The translations under genes and the position numbers were made by a program. Below the pieces are notes generated by a model that worked only from the letters and a program-made list of their open reading frames with translations, was not told the DNA's origin and did no database searches. 64,000 bases of DNA from Phallus indusiatus (lineage: Eukaryota > Basidiomycota > Agaricomycetes > Phallales > Phallaceae). The stretch is from the NCBI GenBank assembly GCA_027605045.1, contig JAQFWX010000024.1, positions 248,001 to 312,000 of the forward strand, written 5' to 3'. Positions 12,287 to 23,189 of this stretch are shown here, piece by piece (positions within the stretch are counted from its first letter, which is position 1; each line of letters opens with the position of its first letter).

Positions 12287-15200
12287 ATGCCTTGCGATTT
12301 TCGTTCTGTGTCAATACCGGGGTTGCTCGACAAACTCACTAAAGAGGAGAAGTTTTTGTTGCTTTCCGCTCCGAATTGGTGGAATACAAACAAGATTGAG
12401 CGGCTTGGAATTCCGTCCGTTAGAATGAGCGATGGTCCCAATGGTGTCCGAGGATCGTCCCATTTCGTATCTACTCCAGCCCAATGTCTTCCAGTAAGTG
12501 TAACATACATCGAATTCACTCTTTGATCTTCGAAAACAACTACACTTTCTCTTTTGTCAGTGTGCAACTGCATTGGCATCCACTTTTGACTCTGATCTCG
12601 TCAACCAAGTCGGTGCATTCCTCGCAGCAGAAGCAAAGACAAAATCCGCCGTCGTATTGCTCGCTCCGACTTGTAACATCCAGCGATCTCCCCTGGGTGG
12701 ACGATCTTTCGAATCATTCTCAGAAGATCCCCATCTTTCGGGTAAATACCGGCTTTTGTCCCATATGCATTTTCCTTTTTCCTATACAATCGTCAAATCG
12801 TCAAATCATCATCACAACCTTTTTCTGATTGTTAATAGGATGTCTCGCCGCTGCGTATGTTAATGGTCTGCAGACTAACGGCGTCGCAGCTACTATCAAG
12901 CATTTCGTGGCCAATGATCAGGAGCACGAGCGCACTAGTGTGAATTCTATTATCTCCGAAAGAGCATTACGAGAGATCTATCTTTATCCGTGCGTATCGG
13001 TGTTCCTTGTTGCTTGATTACTACCATTTGTGAGCACTTGGGTTTTTCTAGTTTTATGCTTGCACAGCGGGATGCCAAGCCTTTTGCGTATATGACTTCG
13101 TATGTTTGTTTTATATTACGGCATCGTTTAGATTATTCACAACAGAGAACTTTCAAAAAGATACAATCGCTTGGAAGGTATCCACTGTTCGGAGCACCCT
13201 CGACTATTGAAGGACATTCTACGATCTGAGTGGGGCTTTGATGGACTAGTTATGAGCGATTGGTCAGTTCTTTGAAATTTTTGAATCAGCAAGAATCATT
13301 GTCTAATTGTGGATTTTATTTTAGGTTTGGAACGTATGGATTAGAAGACGCGATAAACGCGGGACTTGATCTCGAAATGCCGGGCCTTCCGAGATGGAGA
13401 ACATCCTTACTTCTCAATCACTCTCTAACATGTCAGAAGATCACAGAAGCAACTATCACTGAACGTGCTGAAGCAGTCATAAGGTACAAATCGTAACGTA
13501 ATTGTTTTCCGAAAAAAGAAAAAGAAAAGAAAAGAAACTCCCATCATCCCTCTCTCCCACACTTTTTCCCCTTCTCTTACCTTTTCTTTATTCCTTTCAC
13601 CATTACGTTTTTCTTGAAATCCCTATTACCTACCCACACACCTTCCCATTCAGATTCGTCCAGAAGCTCGCCAACCTCTCCCCCGAAATCGTATTCGGAG
13701 ACGGCATCGAACGAAGCAGAGATACACCCGAGCTCCGCGCCTTTGCACGCAAAGTAGCAAGCGAGAGCATCGTTCTCCTCCGAAATGAAGGAAACGTTCT
13801 TCCCATTTTGCCACACCACAGCTCCAAGCAAAGAGCAAACGCAGGTGCCTCCACATTGAACGGCGCGTCAAATGGGAAGTTGAACGGAAAGTCGAATGAT
13901 AATGTCAAGTTGGCGATTATCGGACCTAATGCCAAAGCTCGCGTTATTGCGGGTGGCGGTTCTGCTAATTTGAAAGCGACGTATATCGTCAATCCGTTTG
14001 AAGGATTGGAGAGGAATAAGCCTGAGGGTGTTAGCGTCGAATATGCTGTCGGCTGTTATGGTTTGTGTGCCTACCTCCGTCTTTTTTGATTGGGCTCTGA
14101 CACTTCTATTTTCTCAGCGCATAAGTTCCTTCCAACACTTGAAGAAAGTCTACGTACAGATTCAAACAAACCAGGCTGGACATGTACATTCTACAATAAC
14201 GACGCGGACGGCAATCCGATTGATAAACTTCCCATTGCCGAATTCACTCTTAACGATACGCGTGTCAAGTTGAACGATTTTCTTCCGCCGGGGTTGAAAG
14301 AGACTTGGACTATCAAGTTGAAGGGCAAACTTACGCTTAACTATACTGGTAGTTTTGAGTTTGGGTTGACTGTTGCTGGTAATGTCTTTTTTTTCCTTTA
14401 CATGACAATCATTATTCAGTTGTGTTTGGTCTTGGTTATCTCTTCTAGGTCGCGCGAAGTTGTGGGTGAACGGAAAGATGGTCATTGATAATTGGACTAA
14501 ACAGTGCCCAGGAGATTTCTTTTACGGGTATGGCCAGTTGAGCTTTTTTTTAAAAATGCGACACGTTATTCACTTGAATTCTTTAGTCAAGGCACACGCG
14601 AAGAGAAGGGGTGCTACCCCATTCAAGCCGGGAAACCAGTAGACATATATGTCGAATACACCAACACACTGCCTCCCGATGCAGGCGAGCGGAGTAATTC
14701 CCAACCAGCACTTATGCGTGGTGTTGTAAGTCGTCAAATCCCAAAACTCTTCGGTAGATTGACTTCTCCGATTTTCATTTTAGAGGCTTGGAGGTGCTGC
14801 TAAAATAGACGAAGACGCAGCTATCCAAGATGCCGTCAACTTAGCCCGAAAGAGCGACGTAGCTGTCGTTGTCGTCGGGCTCAACAGCGATTGGGAAAGC
14901 GAAGGATTTGACCGGCCTACGTTAGATATGCCAGGCCGACAGAATGATTTGATTGCTGCTGTTGCTAAAGCAAATCCAAACACTGTCGTTGTTATTCAAG
15001 CCGTAAGCTCTGGCATTATTAAATTCTCATACAAATTGAGTCCCTGAACGTATTATGTTATGACAGGGATCAGCCGTTTCAATGCCATGGAATAATTCAG
15101 TCGCTGCAATTGTTCAGACATGGTTATTGGGAAACGAAACTGGAAATGCGATTGCTGATATCTTGTACGGATATGTTAATCCGTCTGGGAAACTCCCGCT

Positions 15201-15826
15201 TACACTTCCGATGCGAGAGGAAGACGTACCCGCGTTTCTCAATTATGGAAGTGAGAATGGTGAAGTAACATATCGGGAGGATTTGTTCGTGGGGTATAAG
15301 TGGTATCAGGCGAGGAAAATTGCTCCTTGGTATCCGTTCGGGTAAGCCTTTGACTACAAAGCTCAACTTCAAATACCTGACATCTTTTTTTAGATTTGGT
15401 CTATCGTACACGACATTTTCATATTCATCCCTTCAGATCGGCACACCTTCCTTGTCCCCCACAAAAGCCACTCCATTCACACTTACCCTTTCCTTCCAAA
15501 TCACAAACACGGGACAAATCGCCGGATCAGAAGCAGCACAAGTATACATAACTTTGCCAGCTGGAGGACCGACATCGCCGAAATATCAATTACGTGCGTT
15601 TAGTAAAGCCAGAGATGTACAGCCTGGAGAAAGCCGAAAAGTCGAGATACGGCTTGACAAGTATGCAGTCTCGTTTTGGGATGTTTCGGCGGCCAATGGG
15701 GAGAAAACTGGTGTATGGCGTGTGCGAGAGGGGAAGTATGGTGTTGCTGTAGGGTCTTCTTGTGAGTGCCATCATCTGCAAGGGGAATTTGAGCTAGAAG
15801 GAGGGTTTGTTTGGGAGGGATTGTGA
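12287..15826 (+). CDS. GH3 beta-glucosidase with PA14 and C-terminal FnIII-like domains
   Basis: About a dozen exons code for roughly 840 residues. In order: N-terminal GH3 barrel ([81 protein letters not shown]); the nucleophile segment [15 protein letters not shown], whose Asp in SDW is the catalytic residue (codons split by an intron near 13262-13324); the second GH3 domain ([32 protein letters not shown]); an inserted PA14 domain ([15 protein letters not shown] to [17 protein letters not shown]); and an FnIII-like end ([30 protein letters not shown]). It removes terminal glucose from beta-glucosides and cello-oligosaccharides. No signal peptide follows [20 protein letters not shown], so it is probably intracellular, working on imported cellobiose or on glycosides. 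All introns tested keep frame, so it looks functional. Confidence 0.93.
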
Positions 15827-16517
15827 TAGATTTAGAATGCAAATAACGTAAATATGTGTGTATCTTGCCATGTAGCCGAATCGATCGATCTGTGTAGAGA
15901 TAATAGATAGCCGGAGATCTAGAACATATATTCTGTGCACGCGAGAATTATTAAAACGATACCACTCGGAGTGAGATACGTCTTGAGTATATCGTGAAAG
16001 ATGTTCTAGTTTGGCTGTACATATGCATCTTATTACCCTTGCATTGCGTCAAAGTATCGAGATTCTTGCGCTGTAAACATGATTCAAGTCAAGTATACAC
16101 AACAATCCTATTTCTTTCACTGTGGCTCACCGAGATACATATGCACTGCGGGTCTAACTATTTCCTGGTGCTAGTCCTTGTGGCCAATGGACGTGTTCTG
16201 GACTTCGATCATGACGATTTGTCCGTCTGAACCTTGGACGTCATAACAAGGAATGAAATGAATTTTTCTGCTAATTGTTGCATGTGGAGATAAACAACTA
16301 CGAAGCAAAAAATGAAATGAAAACAAACTTGCAGCTATTTCGTAATGGCAAATGGAAGCCTGGAGAAAGTCTGGGCTTGGTCGGCTGTCGAAAAAAAATC
16401 CACGACTGTGTGGAATTCGCCGAGGGGCACAATGGGCGTCTATTCGCTTACCCATCTTGAAGTCAGCCACGACCTCTGTCCGTTCACCATTGGCTTGCCT
16501 CTTGGCTCATATCAACG
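15827..16517. other. Intergenic, no gene recognised
   Basis: The 3' flank of the GH3 gene and 5' flank of the next gene. I see no conserved reading frame or structured element. Confidence 0.4.
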
Positions 16518-17731
16518 ATGGCCTCGCCATTCCTATCCACACCATATACACCTATATTCCCGCCACCACTACCAAAAAAACCAGCCCGGAAATGCTCCTA
16601 TAGCGACGATGACGATGACGAAAACGACAATTCTTCTGCGAACTCATCAGCCGATCCGAAGAAGAACCACGACCGCGACGCTGTGCCGTACATTCACAAG
16701 CTCAAAGAGCGATATCTCCAACTAGCCAGCATCCCCCATCAACTTTGTGCTCCATCAAGGGAGAACAGTCCAGAGGCTCAGATTCGTATTCAATCCATCC
16801 GGACTCAAATGCGAGAGCGGCGAGAATGTAATCTGCCTTTTGAGCTTGCACTGACGTGTGTCGGTGTGGCGGGTGGCGATTGGGTTGGAGACCCCTTATC
16901 CGATATCGAAGACGATCAGTACATTCTCCCTCGCTCTGAGGCTGATTGGTTTCGATGGGAAAAGAGACGGAAAGCCATTCGTGAGAAACGCAGGGCCGAC
17001 AAGCAAGCTCAACAAAGACGCGACGACATTGCCAAGTGGACTGAGGGTATTCAACCCGATAACACTTTGGTACCCGAAATGTCGTTGATCTATCCTCAAA
17101 GTCGCCCTTTAGCCCCAGGTCAATCAATAGAAAGCTTGCCTGCTGATCTTTCACCTCCCGCCGCTCCCATGCTTGAACCACTCCACGATATCAACGATTC
17201 TGTAAGTCAAACTTCTCTTTGTCTATTAAGACAAGCTTATCCTCACTTGTTAGATATCCGGCAATTCTGTCCCTTCTTTACCCTTTTCTATATCCGCCCT
17301 CGTCGATCGACTCCCGAACTTTGTTACATCCGCCGCTGCACGTATACCTATATCCATACCCTCCATATCATTACAACAACCCACCCAATCTATACCAATA
17401 CCATTACTACCACCACCACCACCTTCTCCACCTCGAATGACGATGATCGAGCAGCCAAGACCCGGAGGAACACCTTCGCAGCGCGATCACACCAACAATC
17501 AGCTCCAAGGAACCAACCCGCAACTTTCCTCGCCCATCTCACCTCCACGCAGTCTAAAACCGCTCGCAAACATGACACAAGCGTCCTTCCCCGTCTCATC
17601 CAAACGGCTCCTTGACGAAGCAGACGAACGTGCGAATGCTTATCCCTACGATTACGTCGATACAGACGCGGACGCTTCGTTATACAACAAGTACAAAAAC
17701 AGCCAAGACTTTTTACTTGATACCCCACGCC

Positions 17732-17777
<46 letters not shown>

Positions 17778-18147
17778 TCGTCCGAATAAACGGTTCAAGC
17801 CGGCAGACGAACCTATCACTCCCAAATCGGTTGAGAGACGGACATTGTCCCAGCTCTCACAGCCACCGCCGCCCGTACCGCCGTTACCACCATTGCCACA
17901 ACTAGAGAGTGAAGAAGCAACGAAACAACTTCCATCATTAACAGAGCTGATAGCGAACTCTAAAAAGAGACGAAAATCGTCATCGATCAAAAGCTCGCAG
18001 ACGCCTCATCAGGATATGTTGGGATTCCAGGATATAACGTTTTCTTCGCCTATTCCCTATTCGATGTTTATGCCACAAGCGCATTCAACTCAGGTTCGTG
18101 CTTTAGAGCATGATGACGACGGCATTGTTTCAAGCGCTGTACCGTAA
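16518..18147 (+). CDS. Hypothetical Pro/Gln-rich protein with poly-Q tract and basic nuclear-type motifs
   Basis: Two exons, 16518-17201 and 17254-18147, with a 52-base intron (gtaagtc...ttgttag), give 525 residues. The joint reads through in frame (HDINDS then ISGNSVPSLPFSI). Features in order: an acidic stretch YSDDDDDENDN (about residue 30); a region with strong charge, RWEKRRKAIREKRRADKQAQ (about 145-165), likely helical; a proline run LLPPPPPSPPR (about 280); exactly 15 glutamines (about 387-401); a PPPPVPPLPPLPQLE run; and the basic cluster NSKKRRKSSS, a plausible nuclear localisation signal. There is no enzymatic or classic DNA-binding domain. The composition suggests a nuclear regulatory or scaffold protein, but I do not recognise the family and assign no function. 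Confidence 0.75.
17731..17775 (+). repeat. (CAA)15 trinucleotide microsatellite encoding poly-Q
   Basis: Fifteen uninterrupted CAA codons lie in frame in the preceding gene, with no CAG interruption. A pure repeat of this length is expected to vary in length between strains. Confidence 0.95.
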
Positions 18148-20011
18148 TGTTTTTCAAACGTCATGTTTTTCTTTCTTTCTTTTTCCCTTTGTTTCCTCTA
18201 TTCGGCTTTTTATTTTTGGATATAGCTAAAGAACGTGCACAAACTAACGTCATTATAAAGGATGTCATGTATTTCTTTTTCTTCTTCTCTCGCATAATCA
18301 GATGAATCACGTTTGTAGCAGCCTTCTTTGTTGTCTCCCATTATTAGTTTCTCCTGTCACCATTATATACTGCATAACGCAAAACGCGATGTATTTATCA
18401 TTGTCTGGTTTTTTTTTTCTTTTTTTCTCTGGTATAACATGAAAAATTTAAACTAGACAAGTGTTTGTGTGATGTTCTGAAAGTAGCTTGATAAGCTTCG
18501 ATGTTCAATATCTAATAGTCCGGTTTAGAAACAATAATCAGGGTACACGCGGCACCCACCTCCACCTACCACGGCAACACAGGATGACGATGAAGCTGAA
18601 CTGTGCAAGGTAGGGTACTGTGGCCGGTAATGCCCATGACTCCTATTAAGGCTATGGATTGCATTTAAAATGCTGATAAGTGTAATGTTACTTCGCCCGA
18701 TGAAGCTTGCGGTAGAATAGTGACTGAAAGGAGCGTGGTCGTTGGAACTGACTTGGTGTGTAACAGTCCATGATGGGGTTGTAGAAGTTAAACCAATCCA
18801 GGACAAAGGGTAGCGAAGAGTAAGCATGGTGGAAGACGTCAAATGGGAGAGAAAGTAGCGTTGACGCGTGCAGGTTAGGATATGTCGGTTCTTGTGTGTA
18901 GCTGAGACAGGTTAGAGCCCGATATGATCTTGCGACGGTAACACTTGATAGTTGAAGCTTGAAGGCTCTAAGTTTCAATCATGTTTCCTTTCTCAACCCA
19001 ATACCGTCTCTTCGATACGCCTTTTTCTCCCCGTCTCTATACAACAAATCATCCCAGAATATCCGCCCACGTTTCTGCCAGTAGATGGGAAGAAGCGGTA
19101 CAGCACTATGAACCAAGATTTGAACCAGCTGTTTGAGTTCGTTCCTTGTCATAGCGCACCACTTTTCTGGCAAAACAGAAGTCTTGTTCCGTTCTTTACT
19201 GCGTTACCTAGAGCAGTAATTCAGGATGTCGCTACGGTATAGGGTCATTTTTTGCCGATTTCCCGAGATCAGCAACAGTAGGTATCCATCTAACTTGGCT
19301 CTGGTTTGAAATGGCGAAATGTGGTGCTGATGGGACCCCGCAGAAAGTATATCGTTTGGCCGCGTCAAACGATGTACAACCATACGAATTGGGTTATTGT
19401 GTGATGAGAGCGCTTGATGACCAAAAGATGTGTGGTAAAAAGAGGAGACCAAGCTATTGATGAAAAGGGCGAAACGGCGTTAAATGACTGAGCATAAAGT
19501 ATGGATAGGTAGACGTACACAATGGCAAAGCGATATGTCACGCAAACCAAGGCCATTTGACAGGCATCTTTGAAGAGCTGATAAGGATGACTGTGGTTAT
19601 AGCATTGAAGATAATGAATCCAAATACACCGCGATGCGAAACCGGTTCGAGTCGTGTCCTTGAAAGACAGGTGGTGTAGGCTTTGGGATGCATTTTGGAG
19701 GGCGCAATGTCTAAAACCACGTCTTTAAAGTAGTGGTTTGTTATTGCACGCTGTAAGCCTCGATAGAATGGAGTACATCGACGTCAGGATGAAAGTCGTG
19801 CATTTAGTCCTTATGCCGCTCAGGCTTGTGTGCCCCGAGAGTTGCTTGTGCCGGCGATGTTCATGATTTGTTCGAAAGAATACTCTATAATAATAACGTG
19901 GATATGATGATTTGAAGCTAGATATATATCAAAAATGAAGCAGCAGGATTAGTAAAAGTAAGTTACATACCACTTTCCTAGAACACATATTGAGGCTTGA
20001 TTGAGGCTCGA
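18148..20011. other. Long region without a supported gene
   Basis: The first 350 bases are AT- and pyrimidine-rich 3' flank. From about 18500 to 19740 short minus-strand frames are hydrophobic in places (for example FGFIIFNAITTVILISSS near 19610 and YRFAIVYVYLSILYAQSF near 19510). This could be a decayed membrane-protein gene, but I could not join them into a continuous coding sequence or name a family. Confidence 0.3.
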
Positions 20012-20740
20012 GAGGTAAATAGGCTACAAAGCCCGCCCAAGCAGCTTGGTCAGCAGCGTCCACAGGCGCCCGGACGCGGCCGCATTTGCCGTGCGGCAGC
20101 CTCGGCATCTGCTGATTGGCTCAGGAAGCTGCGGCAGCTTCCGTAACTAAGTCCCTTCGACTAATAATTTGTAATATTGACTTTTAAATAAAGGATATAA
20201 TCAAATTATCAAACATTTTCGTAAATAGTCTCGTGGATCAATGGTAGTGAGTGAGTTGGCGCCGGTGAGTTTTGGTGGTTCGATCCCGGGATGGGCCTTT
20301 CTTTTTGGACCCTCTGAGTGACCAAATCGACTCTTAAGCGGGAAAAAGACCTTACAAACAACTGATCAAATAATAGCCTTAATAATAAGGAATTTATCAG
20401 AATGAATTTACTATTAGTAGGTAAATACAAAGTAACTCATGTATACTCATTATGTAATTTCGAGTGAAAAAAACATTGGCCCCACTGGGATCCGAACACT
20501 GTAAGTCCGAATCCATATTTGGCGACCACATACCACTTATCTATCGGATTGTAATTCTCATGGTTCAATTATGTCTCTTAGAGGGCGATCATCAAATAAA
20601 GAGCAATCTTATTGGTCGAAGAAGTATCATAGGCGCTGTCAATCGGCCAAGATCGGCAGCGCTCGAATTCAAACATCGATGCCGCGTTCAGCTGCCGCTG
20701 ACAAAGCTGCTTGGGCGGACCTCAGAACGAGGTAAATAGG
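20012..20740. mobile_element. Candidate non-autonomous DNA element with 12-bp direct repeats and subterminal inverted repeats
   Basis: A perfect direct repeat GAGGTAAATAGG stands at 20012-20023 and 20729-20740. About ten bases inside each copy is an inverted repeat: CCGCCCAAGCAGCTTGGTCA on the left (from about 20033) and its complement with one mismatch on the right (20697-20719). The 729-base unit contains no coding sequence but does contain tRNA-like promoter boxes near 20233-20287. A direct repeat near this length would suit a Mutator-like element (9-11 bp TSD), though the inverted repeats are not strictly terminal. I know no name for it. Confidence 0.5.
20228..20296 (+). ncRNA. tRNA-like / SINE-like pol III promoter remnant
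   Basis: GTGGATCAATGGTAGTGAG (20233-20251) resembles a tRNA A box and GGTTCGATCCC (20277-20287) matches the B-box consensus. The arms do not fold into a proper cloverleaf, so it is not a working tRNA; a tRNA-derived SINE or degraded tRNA is more likely. Confidence 0.35.
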
Positions 20741-20781
20741 GTAACGCGTGCGTCACGTCACATAACTACGAATGTCACACA

Positions 20782-20802
20782 TCGGGAACAGCCGAACCAA
20801 TC
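20782..20802 (+). promoter_or_regulatory. Shared upstream motif of the UBL genes, with CCAAT box
   Basis: TCGGGAACAGCCGAACCAAT lies about 85 bases before the UBL-A start. Very similar sequences stand in front of UBL-B (30172-30192, cCGGGAATAGCCGGTCCAAT) and UBL-C (37510-37530, TCGGGAGTAGCCGGGTCCAT). The position and spacing are conserved although the genes have decayed, which suggests a promoter element, but shared ancestry alone could also explain it. Confidence 0.45.
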
Positions 20803-20887
20803 GTCGTTTTTCTCCAGCACCTCTGTTACCTCTGCCATCCAAGTCGACTAGTATTCTTAAAAATTTTCCTTACATTCTTCAACAAAA

Positions 20888-22445
20888 ATGCCCGCATCGA
20901 CTCGACCTTCGTCCAAAGTCACTCAAAGCTCAATGATAGTGCTTGTTTTCAATCAAAGACGCGTAATTGTGCTGCGTCCAATCAGCTATCAGGTACGCGT
21001 TTTTTTTCTTTTCAATATTATTTTTAATTGTTTTCACATTGAAATATCCACAGGCGGCTGTTAATTTGGCACGCAAATACTTTTCCGAAATAACTTTACA
21101 ATCAAATATCAAATTCCTTTGCGACGAGCTGGATATCTGCCAAGGACAGCTTGCAGAGATTCCTGAAGAGTTGTGGAGAGAAGTTATAAATAATATCAAT
21201 TCTCTTACGGTGGACGTCTCTCCAAAAGATGTAATCATACGAGACACGTCGCCTTGTCCGGGCGTATACCCCTCTGGTTTTTTACCGCATCGTAAATCTT
21301 TCGTCTTCAATAGTCTCTTGCATAGTCCCGACTTATGACACAGTTTCAGAGCCTAACCAAAAGATTCGCATCACAATAGATAATCACGAAAACGGGGTGA
21401 AAACTTTCAGATGCCTTCCAAGCACGTTAGTTGAGGTTCTGCACGATCTTTATGACCCAGGATTGGGCAAGCGCCAGCACTACCTCTCTTATGAGGGTGA
21501 AAGATTACATCCTAACAGACCACTCTCCGATTATGATATTGAAGACGGTACGGTTATTGACGCCATAAGGCATCAGGTCGGAGGAAAGCCGGTTATTTAC
21601 TTGTTCTCGCCTGAAAATATAGAGGCGTCGGTGTCTCTTTCGCTCGTTCCAGAATGGAGAATATCTGCTTTATATCCTGTAGTTCCCGTCAAAACAGCTG
21701 TCAACGAGCACGGCCAGACGGTCGTATGGCGCGTGAAGACGAAAGTTAATGGAGACCTCACGGAGCTGAACACCGGGTTGGATGTCTCGTACTTGTTTTG
21801 GGAAGCACAGTACGCATTTACCTAACGATTTTATTTTATTCAGTCTCGCTGATCAGTTTAACAATTTCATGAAGTACTGAAGGTGTTGCCTCCACTGTTC
21901 TCAGTCCCCCGGCTTCTCCCACATTCGATGAAAACGCGTTCGAATCAGCAAATCCAGAGTATTTCAATCCAACTGCTCCAAATATTTTAGCCTCCAACTC
22001 AGTCGTCCTTCCCATTGAAAAAATAACGCTTTATCTTGACAAAGCTTTGAATTCTCTTGGTCTTCATACTGAAGCTCGCACTTCTTTCATTACGTTCGTA
22101 CAATTCATACAATATATGTATGATCACCACATCTAAGAACTCTTATTCAGATACTGGCTTCCTTCTCTGCTGAAACACAAACATATCGCTCTTCGATTCC
22201 TTCCCCAAACAGCTTATGAACGTGCAGCTCCCCTGGATGTATTTCCCAAACCCGATATTGTTACCCGAATTTTTATGCTTTTTAAAGGTATAGAAGACGT
22301 CGAATTACCCTTCTGGAAGGACGCTATCGAGAGTGCTTCCCAAGATGTACAGCGTTGGATACCAATTGTTGGTGTGGATGTCGGACGTGTTAATGACTCC
22401 TCTTTGTTCCGTGTTCTTGAATGGGGTGGGATGGAAGTGTCGTGA
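20888..22445 (+). CDS. Ubiquitin-like-domain protein, copy A (apparently intact)
   Basis: About five exons. The start is ATG 20888 (MPASTRPSSKVTQSSMIVLV) and the end is TGA 22443-22445 after SSLFRVLEWGGMEVS. Exon 2 holds AAVNLARKYFSEI and a short domain ending ELWREVINNINSLTVDV. Exon 3 holds a ubiquitin-like fold (KIRITIDNHENGVKTFRCLP to HYLSYEGERLHPNRPLSDYD, then DIEDGTVIDAI), followed by GGKPVIYLFSPENIEASVSL. The distal exons (LGLHTEARTSFIT joined to YWLPSLLKHKHIALRFLPQ, DIVTRIFMLFKGIEDVELPF) form the conserved C-terminal domain of this Agaricomycete family. There is no terminal Gly-Gly for conjugation, so it is a UBL-domain protein rather than a modifier. The donor of intron 2 (tctg|gttttt) is weak. 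It is first of three copies, the others being broken. Its biochemical function is unknown. Confidence 0.75.
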
Positions 22446-23189
22446 TTCAGTGAAACTTGTAAATCTACAAGTCATTCGGAAAAAATTGATCAAATTTCGT
22501 TTTCTCCTTCGAAAGCTTCGTTATATTCGATAATACCGTAGACATGTATACAATGGTTATAATAATGTGATTCCCCATAGCTTTTCTAGTATTTCCGTCC
22601 AATAAATAACCCGTTTGATTCTCCAAAGGTTGCATTCGACGCATTTGACGCAAATCATGAATTCACATTGCTATCGAGCTAGTTTATTTTTGACGGATGT
22701 TTTTGACCCCAAAAGAGCTAAACGCTATTTCAACTACGGAGTAAAAGGATTTGCGCCGTGCATATATGCACTAAGACAGACTGGGGATGAGAAATACTTG
22801 TAGGAGTTATCTCATTCGCATCAGGCGCCTGGGCACGCTCTCAGGCTTCATCATCATGATTCCTGAACTGTTCTGGTGTTAGGACAGGAGGTACAGATCG
22901 ACCACGGCGCACATTGATCATTTGAGCAAACTTATGAATACATGTCTCTTGAACATATCACGAATCATACTTCTACCCTCGCCATCTCGCGTTCAATAAA
23001 AAAGCACACGAAACTTTAGACACTCTTAGTTTCCATATGAGAGTACCTCAACGCCAACCTATTGATCTACTTCGACGGTAGTGTTCCAAACAGACGAAAC
23101 GCCATCCTTGTCCATCTAGAGATGGCGTGAAAGGGTTTACGCTGTGCATATATGCATTAACAGAGAATCCGGGAATAAGAAACTCGGAA
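22446..23189. repeat. Non-coding stretch with a local duplicated segment
   Basis: A segment at about 22740-22800 (gtaaaaggatttgcgccgtg then catatatgcac, tgagaaatacttg) recurs imperfectly at about 23126-23190 (gcgtgaaagggtttacgctg then catatatgcat, aagaaactcgg). The copies lie about 385 bases apart on the same strand. No gene is recognised; the region separates UBL-A from the convergent DUF6535 pseudogene. Confidence 0.5.

Noticed and set aside
13577..13992. Three overlapping minus-strand frames inside the GH3 gene
   Set aside because: Antisense shadows of a well-supported GH3 exon.
16702..17181. 159-codon minus-strand open frame
   Set aside because: It is antisense to exon 1 of the poly-Q gene, has no motif, and the sense strand has a clean two-exon structure.
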